A stretch of DNA of 64,000 bases from contig SEMN01000101.1 of assembly GCA_005408345.1 (NCBI GenBank), forward strand, positions 372,001 to 436,000, given 5' to 3'. This document shows, piece after piece, positions 24,550-37,954 of this stretch. The stretch comes from Macquaria australasica (Eukaryota; Chordata; Actinopteri; Centrarchiformes; Percichthyidae). A program made the position numbers and the translations under genes. Below the pieces are notes generated by a model. That model saw only the letters and a program-made list of their open reading frames with translations, did not search any database and was not told the DNA's origin. The first letter of the stretch is position 1. The number at the start of each line of letters is the position of its first letter.

Positions 24550-27500
24550 GACCTACTGAATAGACTCAGCCTTGGAAAATGTATTAGAACTACCACTGAT
24601 TATGTCTTGTCATATGACAGGCTAAACGAACCACTTGCCACACAATACACAGTATGGACCACAAAGTGAGATCCAAAACAAAGGAATGTACTTTGCCTTC
24701 CTAACTCAAAAGATCTGCGAAGTAAAGGTTGAATTTGTTTAGGGTTTATCACAGTAAACCACATCTTTTTAAAAAAAGATTTGTGGATATGATATACAAA
24801 CACACATTGTAATATACAGCAGCTAGTAATCTAATTAACAATCCCTGATGTGTTTTATGTGTAGGTGGACATCTCATTTTGGAATGATCATTTATTTTGG
24901 ACAAGTCCTCCAGCTCCTCATACATACTGGACCAACTCGGGACTTCACAACCCTTCTCCATGACCCCTGCTGTACCAGTGGAGAAGCATCTGTAATCAAG
25001 GGCTCTAAAGCTTCTCCCAAGCATCAGTTTTCAGTGATGATTTCCTCGGTTCACGAGGGGCTCTCAGCTCAGCCCATATAATAAAGTGGCCACTCAAAAG
25101 CAAGAGGAGATGAGTGTCTTCTCAAGCCCACATATAGAATAAGAGAAGAGGATGATGATGATGGTGGTGGTAGTGATGATGATCACGAGGATGAAGATGA
25201 TGAGGATCAATAGGTTCAGGTTGTATGGAATTTATTGTACACTGCCATGGAAACAGCTGACGTCAGCGGGGTCAAAAGGGCAAGGACGTGTGGGGTGGGT
25301 GGGCAGGTGGGTGGGTAGTGGAATCTGATGGTAGGCAGACCTGTGGAGCGGAGGTGGTGATTGTGGTTGCTAATGGTTTTTCAGGAAGGGGAAGGGTTGG
25401 TGTGAGGGCTCTTCATTGCACTCCTGTCGGTTTAATGACTCCACAGCGTGATTACTCAGGTTAGTCCACACAGTTACATAAACCCCCACTCAGGTTTTGT
25501 ATGCTAAATGTGGTCGTCCTGTTGCTGTGAAGTCCAGCTGGTGACATACAGTAGATAAGAATAGTATAGTTAGCTAATGCTATAGCTGAACTGCATGATT
25601 TAGAAATATGTATGTTAATCGGTTACCTGAAATGATGTATTCTTGGGGAGGATATGACAAAAATGTAGATGTATCCAGATTGTGGGGTGTGAGTTTGTTG
25701 ATATCAGCTATCTGGAATCTAGACCTCGGCTTGATATGGTAATAGGACTATAGTAATGTAATATACAAAAGCAACATAAAACATTTATCTTATTTCACAA
25801 TATTCTGCATAAAATCTATCTAGAACTAAGACCAGTATGATTGAATGGGGAGTTACATGATCCCTTCACTTCCCAATAATTATTTCCTGGTATGATAGTC
25901 CTGTCGTCCTTTTAGATTTTATTCAGTGCCTCCAACACAGCTTTCACATATCAGCAAACTAGCACATTCTTGTGATGCATTGTTGCAGTAATAATGTTTG
26001 ATAAATGCCTGACTCTGCCTCTCTTAACCCCTCTTTAGTTACATCCTGCAACCACTGATATCGTTTTAACTGTGCACATTGATAATGGATGGTGTATTGA
26101 TTTGCAATTACCAGATGGGATTTTTCTCAGCAAAAAATGCTGTTTCATTTGTCTCGCAAAAATGCCGTCTATTTGTGCTGTTAATGGGTTTTTTAAAGAT
26201 GTAACCTGGTTTAGCCTTGAGATATCCACTGAATGAAGAGAGACACTGAGTTGTTTTAGCTGTAGCTGGGCATATGTAACTTCATCTCTAAGATTTTATA
26301 AATGCATGATTGCGAGTAGAATTGAACATTTAGTTAAACATCACTGCTAGTGCATTGGGTGGGCAAATTGTAGATTCCATTTACCTCATACATGATGACA
26401 CGTGGTTCTTTCCTACATGATAGTACATTTGCCACTTTTAATAATAGAGAGTATTTGTATTGATCAAATCTGAACCACATTTTGTGGCATCACCGACCCC
26501 TACAATAAGGCCTTCACTGCATACCAGAACTATACATTTCAACAGGAAACTGTGAACATCAGAGAATCACGGCTTTATGTATTTGTAAATGCTTTAACTA
26601 TAGGTCTTTTTCAATCAATCACATTTATGAGAATATAATGTAGTTTTTTATTAAATAAAAATGAAAACTTTCTGCATTATTCATATAATTTGTCCAATAA
26701 AAATATGTATGGAGATCTATTTGTCTATAGTGAAGCAAGCTTTGAAAAGATATATTAGATAGATTATGGTAGACGCGACCTTGGGATTTGCACATTCACC
26801 AACTGTAGGCACATGTCTCATAATAATACTTGGTGTGAGTGGATTCAAATATCAGAATTGACTCAGTTAATATGCCTTAATGTAGAATCCCTCCATGTAA
26901 TTTTAATAGGGCTGAGAGAGAGTGGGCCATAGGGGGACCACTTTGCTTGTCACCCTGTGCCACTCTCCAAAGGTCGACAAGCTGAGCTCCAAGGAAGCTC
27001 CAGCACTCTACCCCCACTTTAATTAAAGACTTCTACTGGACAAGAGTTAGCAATTAGAGTGTCTCCTCAACTACTGTATGTCCCCAGGGAGGTGCCGAGA
27101 GGAACTCCCACTCACCCATTAATGTTTAAACCGGCCTGATTGAGCTGAATTATTCAGTGAATCACTCGTCCTCTGTGGGTAAGTATCTCCTTGTTGGTTT
27201 GGTCCTTCAGCCTGAGTCTATGTGACTATATAGGTAGCTGCAGTAGCTGTGGATTAGTCTGTGGTTGGTGTTGTCACCTAGGGACTGTAAATGTTTAAAA
27301 ATATAAAGTGAAGACTTGGGTCAAAAGTATCAGGAGCAAGAGTCAGGAATCATCTAAGGCAAGATGCCTTTTAGTCCACTAAGTCTATTGTTTGATCCTG
27401 GCAATGACCTCTATCGAAATGTCTCCTGGCATGGTCACCATTTTGAACATTCACAGTGGGAACACTCACCAAAAGGCATATAAAAAATAAAGTAGGTAAG

Positions 27501-27945
27501 TGTTTACTTCTTTGCAGTTGTCAGTTTGGCTTGCATTCTCAGAAACAACTAAATGATTCAGGTGAGTCACCTAGCTTAAAAGATAGCTACTGCGCACATG
27601 TCCCAAGAATAGTACGTTTTCTGTTTGGGTAGAACAAAGTTTTCTGTTAGTGTAGCTATTTTAACTATAAAAGGTGATTATGACAGGCATATTTACCAAC
27701 AGATAATTTTACCTATAAAACCTGAATGAAAGTTTAAGAGAGCTTGAGATTACAGTGGCTAATGTAGGCCTACTAGCTAGCTTATACTAACTTGTAGCAA
27801 ATTTCCTGTTTCTAGTAGGACAATACACAGGTGAATACTCGTACACAGTTGTATCATTATGAAATATTACAAGAGCCCATGACTGTGGCTTTTACCTGCC
27901 AACTGTTACTGACTTCCAAGAGACCTCTGTGAGGTACACGGGAGT
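24550..27945. other. Unassigned DNA
   Basis: Includes a GAT/GAG trinucleotide tract at 25148-25213 and a GC-balanced, unique-looking block at 26910-27190 that could be conserved non-coding sequence. No gene supported. Confidence 0.45.
25148..25213 (+). repeat. (GAT/GAG)n trinucleotide tract
   Basis: About 22 imperfect triplets. In one frame it would encode an Asp/Glu run, but no flanking coding sequence is recognisable. Confidence 0.8.
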
Positions 27946-27948
27946 ACA

Positions 27949-28218
27949 CAGGAAGTCACAAGACCAAGTTCCAGCTTGTAACGCCCTGTAAAACCACAAC
28001 TTGTCATTTTTACATTTCTGTTGTGTATAGATTAAACAAACAAGATACGTGTTAATTAGTGAGCTTTAGAGGGGATGGTATTTTGGAGTTTCGGAGAGTG
28101 CCAGGCTAACTGTTTTCCCCCTGCAACAGACAAACTTAAGAGTGGTATTGATCTTCTGATCTAACTTTCGGGAAGAAGGTGAATAAGCGTATTTCCCAAA
28201 ATGTCAAACTGTTCTTTA
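27949..28218. repeat. Foldback repeat, right arm only
   Basis: CTGTAAAACCACAACTTGTC, TAATTAGTGAGCTTTAGAGG, GAGTGGTATTGATCTTCTG and GCGTATTTCCCAAAATGTC are the right-arm signature. No left arm found. Confidence 0.8.
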
Positions 28219-28219
28219 G

Positions 28220-29690
28220 CCACAGCTATAGAAGTATAGAAGCAAAGTGTATTAAAATGTCATGTTTTAGCAGTAAGTCTGTGAAACAATAAGTCAGTTA
28301 TTTTAATCTGCACCATACTATGGCTTCTGGGCTGTACTTGAATAAGGCCAGTTGTTTAATCACTGATACAATTGTTGTTATCCTCAGTCCTCATAATTTA
28401 TGAGCACTTATAGGCAACAGTGCAACAATGAAATAGTCAAATTCTTGGAATGCTTCGTTTTCTGTGTCATTTCCCAATTCATTCTACATTTGTTGAGAAA
28501 AATGCATTTCATGACCCAGTGGATCTTATGTAACATCAGCATTTCGGAAGAGGTGCAATTTTGCCTGGGGTTCAGATTGTCCAAGCACACAAAATATATA
28601 GTGTGTCTCATACTGATCCTAATCCATTATTCACAACATTTCTTCCTCTCACAGAAGCAATCAGAACAGCGTTCTTTGATCTGTTTTGAGAAGAAATTCC
28701 TTCACAAGTCAACTGATTTGGCTGTATGTTCTTACTATAACTGCAGCCATTTGTAGTACATATCCATTTTTTTTTTTTTTTTTTTTTACGAATCTGTTGC
28801 AATGTGCAAGCAAAGCCTGGGTTATCTATATTGAACCGAAATCTGGCATTGCTTCTGGCATCCTACACATTCTCATTGTGAAAACAGCAGTTACCTTGGT
28901 AACAAGCACACCACAATAAGGGCATCTTAGGAGACAAACAAATCGTGCTGTGCCATGGAGGCTGGGGCCGTGTGATAGATTTACATAATCAAGGACATTT
29001 ACTGTACAGCCACTCTTACCGTGATCTTGAACATCTCCACAGCAACACCCATGGACACATCTCTGTCTCTTCTAACACCTAGCTGATAGAGATTTAATTC
29101 TCACCAACCAAGGCAGCTTTAATTCACTGAAGCCTTTCCAGAGTTTAGCAAATAAAATAATAAATTAATAGCACTGACTCTAACACATGTAGTGACAAAG
29201 TTTCCTCAACAATGTTATTGCACATCAGTATTTTCCTCATGCATATGTGCCTGGGGCAATCTTGATGAGTGTAATTGGATGACTTTGTTCACTTAAGCCA
29301 ACAGATGTTCCTCTGCAGTCACAGCTGTTAGCCTTATTTGGTAACTGAAGACTTGAGAATAACTGAGATCTGAAAGCTGTTATCCCAATACAAAAATTTC
29401 ACACATTCGAATGTCTTGCTTTGCTTCAATGGGCTGTGAAAAAAGAAGGAACTGTGTTGGGGGTTTGCATTTTTCACAGCCTGTACTGCTGTGCTTTCGC
29501 TTTTGGTGACATTTGTTATACACATGTAGCTGGAATTGTCGTCCTAGGTTTGGATCTGTCAGTGTTATCAAGGCATGAAGCTGTTCTGGTTTCTACTCAC
29601 ACCGTCTTTATCAAACTCCAGCTCCAGGACTACTGGGACATGTGCTGTATAGTGAGCTTCATTAGAGGCCCATCACATAACATAGACTTT
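28220..29690. other. Unassigned DNA
   Basis: T19 homopolymer at about 28768-28787. No gene supported. Confidence 0.45.
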
Positions 29691-29695
29691 GTGGA

Positions 29696-29697
<2 letters not shown>

Positions 29698-29776
<79 letters not shown>

Positions 29777-29797
29777 GTGTGTGTGTGTGTGTGCGTG

Positions 29798-29834
<37 letters not shown>
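29698..29834. repeat. Long (GT)n microsatellite
   Basis: About 137 bp of GT with several GC interruptions. The long Cys-Val and Thr-His reading frames across it are artefacts. Confidence 0.97.
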
Positions 29835-29836
<2 letters not shown>

Positions 29837-30208
29837 ATGTGTCCCAGTAACAAGGGAGCCACGACAGGGGCCTCACATCACAGAAACAGCCTCGGACAAA
29901 TGTTGACGACCTACATTCTGTACGCCTGAAAGAACAGCACCCATCCAACATCTAATTACCACCAACCTTGCTCTTGTGCAGCAAACAGGATTTGGTCTGT
30001 GGGCACTCCATCACTTTCTTTTTCTTTTCTTTTTTTTGAGTTGTTGATGTCTTATGTTTCTAAAGAGAGATAAACAGGCACCTTACCAGAGTGTCAATAC
30101 ATGATTTGGCTTGTAATACAAATATTAAGTACAAAATATGAGGGGGGAGAGCAAGTATTGCAAAGATAAAAAATAGAATGACTTTTCTGTCCCATCACAC
30201 CAAATGAC

Positions 30209-30520
30209 ACCATGTTAAAGGGGCCCTCCACTGATTTTTACACAAGGTCAGTTTACACATCAAAGGGAGTACTACTCAGCCTGTGAAAACAGTTGTTTCA
30301 TTTTTTCAGTAGCTCTAAAGTGAGCTTTCCTAAGTCTGAAAACATGACCCTGATGACATCATTAGGGTTATTTTTTACTTTTATTGGGCTTTGGGACTTT
30401 AAATTCTTAACAGAAAGTTTGTGTTACAAATTGGAGACAGGAGCAGCAAAGATTTTGACCATAATTCTTTTTAATGCATCTCTTGTGAGTCCCTCTATTT
30501 TATGGAAGTGCAGTTAAGTA
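30209..30520 (+). repeat. Dispersed repeat, copy 1 (pair with 37524-37950)
   Basis: Shares GAGTACTACTCAGCCTGTG, AAAACA, TCTAAAGTGAGCTTTCC-like and ACCCTGATGA(C/T)(A/G)TCAT blocks, TGTGTTACAAA(C/T)TGGAG, and a terminal CTATTT-A-GAAGTGCA with the second copy. Non-coding. Confidence 0.65.
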
Positions 30521-30529
30521 TCCATGTTT

Positions 30530-32435
30530 AGTTGTTGATCAAAGCTTTTTGTACATATTGGATTAAACCCGCCTTTTGGTGTGTGCTAAAAAGAATAGCA
30601 AATGAAGAACCACTATTGTTAATAAATATTAATTAGTCTTTAATCATCCAGGGTTAACTATTTGCCAGACAATTCAGTTGAATTTCTGTTCTTAGCTATT
30701 GTATAGTCGATATGTTGTCAATGTGTGACTTTAAATATGTCCATTACAGACCACCGTATGATTTGTCAGACACCTGTTGATGTTCTTGGTCTCTGAAACA
30801 CAACTATAAAAGTCAATAAATCAAGTAAATAAAGAAATTATATGATCAAATACATAGCTATAAAAATGACCTAATATGAACCTTAAAGTGGTATTAAACT
30901 GAAATGGAATCCTTTCTGACACATATAGGCTGTCACACTTGAATGCATTTCACAATTCCAAGCTGTATCTCAGTAATCAGAAGCTTCCAGTCTGAGGAAG
31001 TGAAATGATTTACGGTCTAAGCCTCAGCCCCTGAAGACACGACTAAATTGGTTTTATGACAGTGACAACATGTAGAATAAATATGTCACCTAATACAATC
31101 ATGTTGTAATGATACAGAAGTACAGTGCCCTGACAATGCCACTATGTATAGTACAAGATGTTTTTCTGTCTTGTTTGTGCAGTTTAGTTTGATGTGATCT
31201 GGCTAGAAGCACAGTGGATGCATGCTGGCAAGTCAGCCAAACATATTTAGAACAGGTCTATTTTCAGAGAGTAAAAATAAGCCACACATTCTCAGCATTT
31301 AAAAAAACAGAAACAAAAACAAAATGTGCTTATACGCATGTAAAACAACCAAAATACTACATGTTTGTGTGGTAGAAACACAACACCAGTGAGCCAGCCA
31401 ACTTTATCTGACAGCAGAACAGTGAGGAGATAATATAACTGAAAAAAACAAATCAAATACTGAGATTAAAGGTCAATGTTTGAAGATAAACTCTGAGAGA
31501 AAATCTGACAGGATCCCTCTGTGCTGCTGCTGCTAAGTCTATAGGAATACAAATCTGCATTGTATTTGCTGTCTGTGGCCATGTTTTCTGTGTTATTCAG
31601 TGCCATCTATTCTTGCTCTTTCCTGACTCAACATCTTTGAAGTCACATTTTAAGTTGGACTATATAAGAATATATATCTACTCAAAAGTAAATGTAATAG
31701 GAAGTCTATGGGCAGTTTGCTATGTGAGTAAACACAGCAGCTGTGGAAGGGTTGCGTTTACTGGCTGGGGTAAAGACAGTGTTTTAATTGGCTCATGTGG
31801 AGAACAACAACATTTTGTGAAAGCACAGCGAGCAGGCTGAGTCGGAATATACAGATGAGACAGAGCAGATCTCTGTTCTTGTGTTTTGTTTATTACCATC
31901 ACATATAGCCTTGGATAAAAGAGATGTGGAGCTGTCTATAGTGCTGAACCTGCTGGTGTTGGAAAAAAAAAGATTTGTTGGTAACATTGTGGCATTTCCT
32001 GTGATGCGAAGAAGAATCATTACCAGGAAAAACGAATCACTGGATAAACCGTATGAATTCCATGAATGTTAATTTGATTTATTTTCAATTTTCTTTATCA
32101 CTATTGTGCCAGCTGCTCATTACCGGTTTTTCTGTAATTCATTTATTAGTCCCACTACAGGTTGTTAATGTGGGCTCCTTACTTTCACTGAATCTCTAAA
32201 CAGACAAAATGATCACCTGAGCAGCTACTACAAGTAACAGTAAAAAGGAGCTTTTACACTGCACTGTGTACTATATGAAAGTGTCTTTTTGGTACAAATG
32301 GCTCACCTAAGCGTCAGGGACCACAAGAAGGTTTTATTAAGAAAATATTTATTGTACACATTAGTTTTAATAAATATCTGCAACTCCGTCAGATAAAAAA
32401 AACTATTCAGACAGATGCCAAGCTGCATATAACTG
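30530..32435. other. Unassigned DNA
   Basis: No gene or structured repeat recognised. Confidence 0.45.
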
Positions 32436-32440
32436 GATAT

Positions 32441-32725
32441 AAATTTGGCGCTAGATGAAAAGTCAGGGGATCACCAAAGATATTATAGTATAGGGATATT
32501 ATAGGGAAACATGAATGCCTGAACTAAATTTCATGGCAATGCATCCAATAGTTGTTGACTCTCTTGTCAACCTCATGGTGGCACTGGAGAAAATATTAGG
32601 GGATGACCAAAGTCATTGAGATTCAGCGTCTTGGGACCTTGAATGTCTGCACAAAATGTTGTCAATCCATCTAATAGTTGTTGAGATATCAGTCTGGACC
32701 AAAGTGGTGGACCGACCATGATATA
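32441..32725 (+). repeat. GGCGCTAGATGAAAAGTCAGGG repeat, two-unit copy
   Basis: Same family as 46570-47215: GCGCTAGATGAAAAGTCAGG, GGATCACCAAAG, CCATCTAATAGTTGTTGAG, then the terminal GTCTGGACCAAAGTGGTGGA. Internally a ~110-bp unit is repeated. Confidence 0.75.
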
Positions 32726-32729
32726 AAAT

Positions 32730-35700
32730 ATTAAATAAGCATGGTTAAAAAAAAAAAAAGTAAAATAAATTTCAACATTCCCACTGTGTCATTCTAAATA
32801 CATAGAAGATCAGGAAAGACAGAATGAAACCAATAAAGTCAGAAATCAATAAAGAGGTTACAAAGAATATGTTGAGATGACATTTCACATTTACGGTCTG
32901 TTTCCAGGGAGCAGAGGCCTCTGGGTACTGAGATGTCCAAATGTCCAAAGCTATTGAGGGGATTTTTTTCCACAGACCCGTCCTGTGGCGACAGGAGACA
33001 AGCAGCTCACTGCCTCCCATGATCCGATCTGCCAGTCCATCCTGCAATTTTGAAATGACGAACCCTGGGACTGATTCCCACGGGTTTTCTGCACAGAGCT
33101 TTTTGATTGAATCTATCAGCTTCACATAGAAATGTCATTTCATGGTGGAACTCATTTGCTTTTGGTCTGTCTAGCAGCGTCAGGAAATGAAGTCTCATTT
33201 TCACTTGTGGTTAATGAAGCATTAGTCTGCACTAAGCATCCACATTTACTATAATCATTACTGAATATAGGGCACACTTCAATATTGTGCAATGGCATGC
33301 TAGATGAGCTGTAACCACATACTGTTATCGAAAGCAAAAATGAGATTCAGAATGACACATCAGCACCAGTTTGGCACTAAAATTATTAAAGTTTTTGTTT
33401 ATTCTTACAGTCCTATGTATATAGGTTGCCATGCCTCAATATACAGTATATAATCTGAAACCCTTTTAATATGTAGGTATGGTATGGTTAACATGCGTAA
33501 TGCTCCACTAATAGTTTTCAAACACAGACCCCTTTTACCAAGAAGCATAATTTATAGTGATACTGTTTCCAAATACTTAATGAAACTCTGCTTTCTCCAG
33601 TTTAGATTAGACTGATTTATTACTGAAAGACCAGTTATGCAAACCAGACTCTGTTTTTTCTGTTAGAATACCTGAGAGATAAGCAAGATTAAACTTGCAT
33701 GGTATGAGTCAGCTGCTGCTGAGAGCAGTGAGACCGAACGAACACAGTTAATTAAGTCGTGGGCCACAAAACCAAAATAATGAGCTGAAAGACGCTAATA
33801 TGCTCCGCAGAGCTGATAGGAACTGCAGAGTCGTCATCTAACTCATTGTTACAGTAAACATGTTGACTAGTGGAGCTCTAACACCTACCAAATTGTTAAT
33901 AAAGAAAGCCCATGGTTGGAAAGATGCAGAGAAAAATACAGCGAATAACAAGCCAGTGTTCATATTCAACATCTACGGTGTGATACCTTTTGAATGCAGT
34001 CTTTCTCTGAACAGTTTTTCCTCCCTTGAAAAAAGTATGTATTTACCAACTCTTTGATTGTCAGTTGCCGGAAGCAGAATCCTCAGGCCACAGTGAAACT
34101 GAATTTCTCCTCTCCAGAAGAAGAACCTGCAGCCAACTACTGCAGCACGACAAAAACGTATCATTTGAAATGTACAGCACACCTCACCTTCTGGCACATA
34201 GACAATACCAATCAATAAACTTTATGACTTCAACATCAACAGTACAAACACTCACACATACACTGCCTTTCTTCTGCTTCAATATCTGTTTCTGGGAAGC
34301 GTTACGTCATCAATTATATGTTTGTGTTTCAGCACAATTCTTATGCACTTCTGCTGCTGTACCCCAGAGCCGATAAGCCTCTGTGAAAGTGAAGCTATAT
34401 TACATGCCTCTCCTGCCCACCAAGCAATTTGAAGTGTTGTGAGGCTGAGACACTTCTGTGACAGATACAAGAAGGCAAAAGGAATTTTGGAAAATTGGTG
34501 GGGACAGACAACCTTGTGAAGTCTGGTTTTCACTGGTAGTTTCAGTTTCTTTTTGCAAGGCTGTTGCAAGCTGGAGGTAGAGAAGTGCACTGCATTATTG
34601 TTACACTTTTTGTTTTCTTATTTAATTTTCTTTTTGGCTTATGCAAGAGAGAAGCAGGCAGGCAGATGAACACAAACTCCCAGTGCTCTCTAAGTAACAT
34701 ATCAGCAGCCAGATTTACAAATTGCTCGAGGCATCTTTGAATTAGCAAGAGGAACAGGCTGGACTGCCAACTGTAGATGCCTGTTGCCTTGTCTAGACTT
34801 AGTAAAAATAGTTTCTACTGTCTTATACCTCATTTTAAGAGTTGTGGATGTGGCAGACAAAGCTGAGTAAAATTGGCAGGTGCAGAGTTGGAAATCTAAC
34901 CTCAAGATAGATTCAACATTACAACCTTCATGAAGGTAGGGTATATTGCAGAGCTGTTGTATTAGACTGCATTAGTTTTAGCTAGGTGCACCTAATAAAC
35001 TAGCAACTGAATGTACATCTCTCCAGTATTTGTTTCTTTGTAGTATTTGTGCTGGTGCGTTGGAAACAGTAATGTGTAGTTAATGAAAAAGCAGCTGCTG
35101 CAGCAGGGAGCATTACCACACTATTCTTATCATTTTTACATACTGTAGCTATTCAGAAAGCATGACCTGTGCTGCTCTCTCTGTTGATATTTTTAAACTG
35201 TAATATTTTCAAGTTATCTTAAAGAATTATTTTGAGAAACACACAGGCTAATCTGTAAAGAGTTGGGCTAGCCGTGCAGGCAACAAGTACCGTATGTAGC
35301 TTTAAAAGCACATTTATCTAGGAAGTAACAATGATTAAATAAAATCATTGTTTAAAACAGCATTATTATTTTATCTTTTTATTTTGTATTTATATATTTA
35401 TTGGCATCTGGGGGCAGTGGAACATGAATGCTGATGTAACTCTCCTTTTAGCTCTGTTTTGGTCTTTTCACCAACTCCCAACTGAAATAACTGGCTCTTT
35501 AGCTGCCAAATCCTCTAAACTATGTTCTGTAGTTTGGTGATGGGTAGGTAACTTACAGTTTTTCTGTTTATAAGACCTTTTCCGCTGAAAACAGCTGCCT
35601 GATGCTGGATATTAGGATGATAAGAGCGGTGAGATTGAACCAAAACACAAGTTGCGGGCCCCAAAACCAAAACAATGAGCTGAAAAAAGCTAAAATGCTC

Positions 35701-37520
35701 CTTAGAGCTGAGTAAGAGTATGGTGATGATTCTCTGTGGATTCGTCACTATGAGCAACCCTTTTCACATACAAGTAGCCATTGATTCATTGTTATTAATA
35801 ATAATGATAAGTAATGAAAATTATTAGTGCAGCTTTAAATCATGTTTACATAAAAACTACACAACGGATTTATTAAGGGCGCACTGCACTACTTAGTGTA
35901 GTATAATTACACTGATGCCGGGAGGGAGATTTACTTGTCCTTCCACTATTAAAATTAAATCTTTAAATCCTCAAATACTTAACGGTCACTTTGTTGTTGA
36001 GAAAGTAAAAATCTTGGGAACTGCACTTTTTAAAAATCCAGAGCTATGTTCCCCTAAGAATAAAACCAGATGAGTCATGGATCAAACACACGCATTTAGA
36101 CAAATCCTCTACAATTACCATAAGAATAAGCATGGGTAAACCTACTAAATAGCTAACAACAGTTGTCTTCTTTGCTTGAATCTGGTACAAAAGAGAAAGC
36201 CTAGATTAGGAGGAATGATGGGGGATTTTGAGGTGGCTGTGGTTGCCGAGCGCCCCACCCACTCATCCTTGTGATGACTGACAGGAGGGTTTTCAGTGGG
36301 AGATAAGAGGTGAGACTGTGTGAGGCAAGGTGTCAGTGGAGCTGGAACATTAAGTCCAACATAGACGACAGACGCAACGCTGCCAACACAGCACCCAAAG
36401 GAAAATGCAGCTGGAGTGTCTGTCTGTCCTGCTGTGCAGTTAAATAGGTGATGTTCATCACCAGTTAATGTGAAACCATCTGGCGTCATCTGTATCTTAA
36501 AGTTAATGCCAGTTGACTGCATACTGTAAGAAAGGTTTGGTTCACGTAGTCAGTAATGGGGGATCAACATGAGGAAGAAATGTTTTGAACTGAATTTTGG
36601 TTATAGACCTGTACAAGACACAGGACGCACAATGTATCTTTACACTGACCCTTCTTTTGGATTCTTTATCATGATTTATGTTTTTGGACAATCCACTTTC
36701 CCTCATTCTGCCTCCTCTTGTTTGGATTCTGTTCAGGTTTTTTACCCAGAATGCCTTTTAATAACTACCAGAGAACAGATATGAGCTTGTTGGAAAAGAG
36801 TGTATGGAGACAGTGAATTAAGGTTTTCTGGTTAAAAAGTCACTCTTTATTAAAAAAACATTTTTTTAAATTGTCGCCTCTGCCTCTACAACAATGGTCT
36901 GTCCACACTGGCGATGGTAAGCCCAGAAAGAAGCAATTTCTCTCTCATTCACTAGGGCTGACAACATCTGACATTTACTGTTAATGTTTAAGGTAGTTTT
37001 TTTTTTTTCTGTTGTCAGACTTTATTGTACCTCAGCTAGGAATATGTGGACCTGACAACATGTCATCTACATTTGGCCAGCTATATGGCATAGTACAAAA
37101 TACACCACAAAGCAACTGGCTTGACAATCAGACTAAACTGACATTTAGTTTTACGTCATTAATTCAGCCTGACATTGTGTTTATGTTTGCCGATCTCTTT
37201 TTAGGACTGGCTATTTTGATTGTCAATCAGCAGCAAGTGATGTAGCAGTTGTAGCGGCTGCTAGAAGCAGTTAACATTTTTCTTTGCTCAAAGCGTTTTT
37301 CTTAACATTTGCATCAGAGAAATATGCCAATTTAAGAGCTGTCATTTCTGTAAGCCATCTTACAACAACTTACACATTTGTCGACGTTTTTCATGAATGT
37401 AGCCTAACTATGTAGGAGGAAGATGTCACAATTCTTAATTCCGTCTGCTAAGCTCTAATTGGTCAACTGTTTCTTTAGCCACCTTGCTGATGTATGATTA
37501 AAACTCTTAGAGCTGTTGAC
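32730..37520. other. Unassigned DNA with weak repeat echoes
   Basis: 33720-33850 and 35400-35760 share AACCAAAA-AATGAGCTGAAA-A-GCTAA-ATGCTCC and GAGCGGTGAGA words with each other and, complemented, with 40010-40250. The 34920-35030 block ends CACCTAATAAACTAGCAACT, a common fish repeat end. An open 32772-33125 minus frame has no named domain. Confidence 0.4.
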
Positions 37521-37523
37521 TTA

Positions 37524-37950
37524 AAGGGTCTACCAATTTTTACTCAACAAGATCTGTTGATTCATCATGAGGAGTACTACTCAGCCTGTGAAAACACTAA
37601 ATCCTTCTGTGGCTCTGGAGGAGCTTTCCAAAGTCTGAGAAAAAATAACCCTGATGATGTCATCTGGGTAATTTTCTCAGCAAGGTTATCGCAGCTTGGA
37701 CTTTAAGCTTGGACACATTTTACAGAAAGACTGTGTTACAAACTGGAGGCATGGACTTTTAAAGACATAGGTGTTTACCAGATATGGAGGGTCTAACAAT
37801 GATTCATTTGTAGGATCCAGCATTTTTGGAGCTTGACCCTTACTAGGGACTAAAAGTCAGGATATTGCAACCTTTGTTGCGTTGATTTTGACCATTCTTT
37901 CTAAATGTGTCCTTTGAGTCCCCCCTATTTAAGTGCAATACTAAATCTCT
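37524..37950 (+). repeat. Dispersed repeat, copy 2
   Basis: Second, longer copy of the 30209-30520 family: GGAGTACTACTCAGCCTGTG, AAACTGGAGGCATGG, and GTCCCCCCTATTTAAGTGCA at the end. It carries about 110 bp not in copy 1 (37770-37880). Confidence 0.65.
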
Positions 37951-37954
37951 AGAC

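Noticed and set aside
25148..25213. Possible acidic (Asp/Glu) coding run
   Set aside because: Simple triplet repeat without flanking coding sequence.
29421..29951. Open frames of 76-161 codons through the GT tract
   Set aside because: They are Cys-Val and Thr-His runs produced by the microsatellite; no real protein flanks.
36145..36522. 125-codon minus frame
   Set aside because: No recognisable motif, low-information composition, no neighbouring exons.
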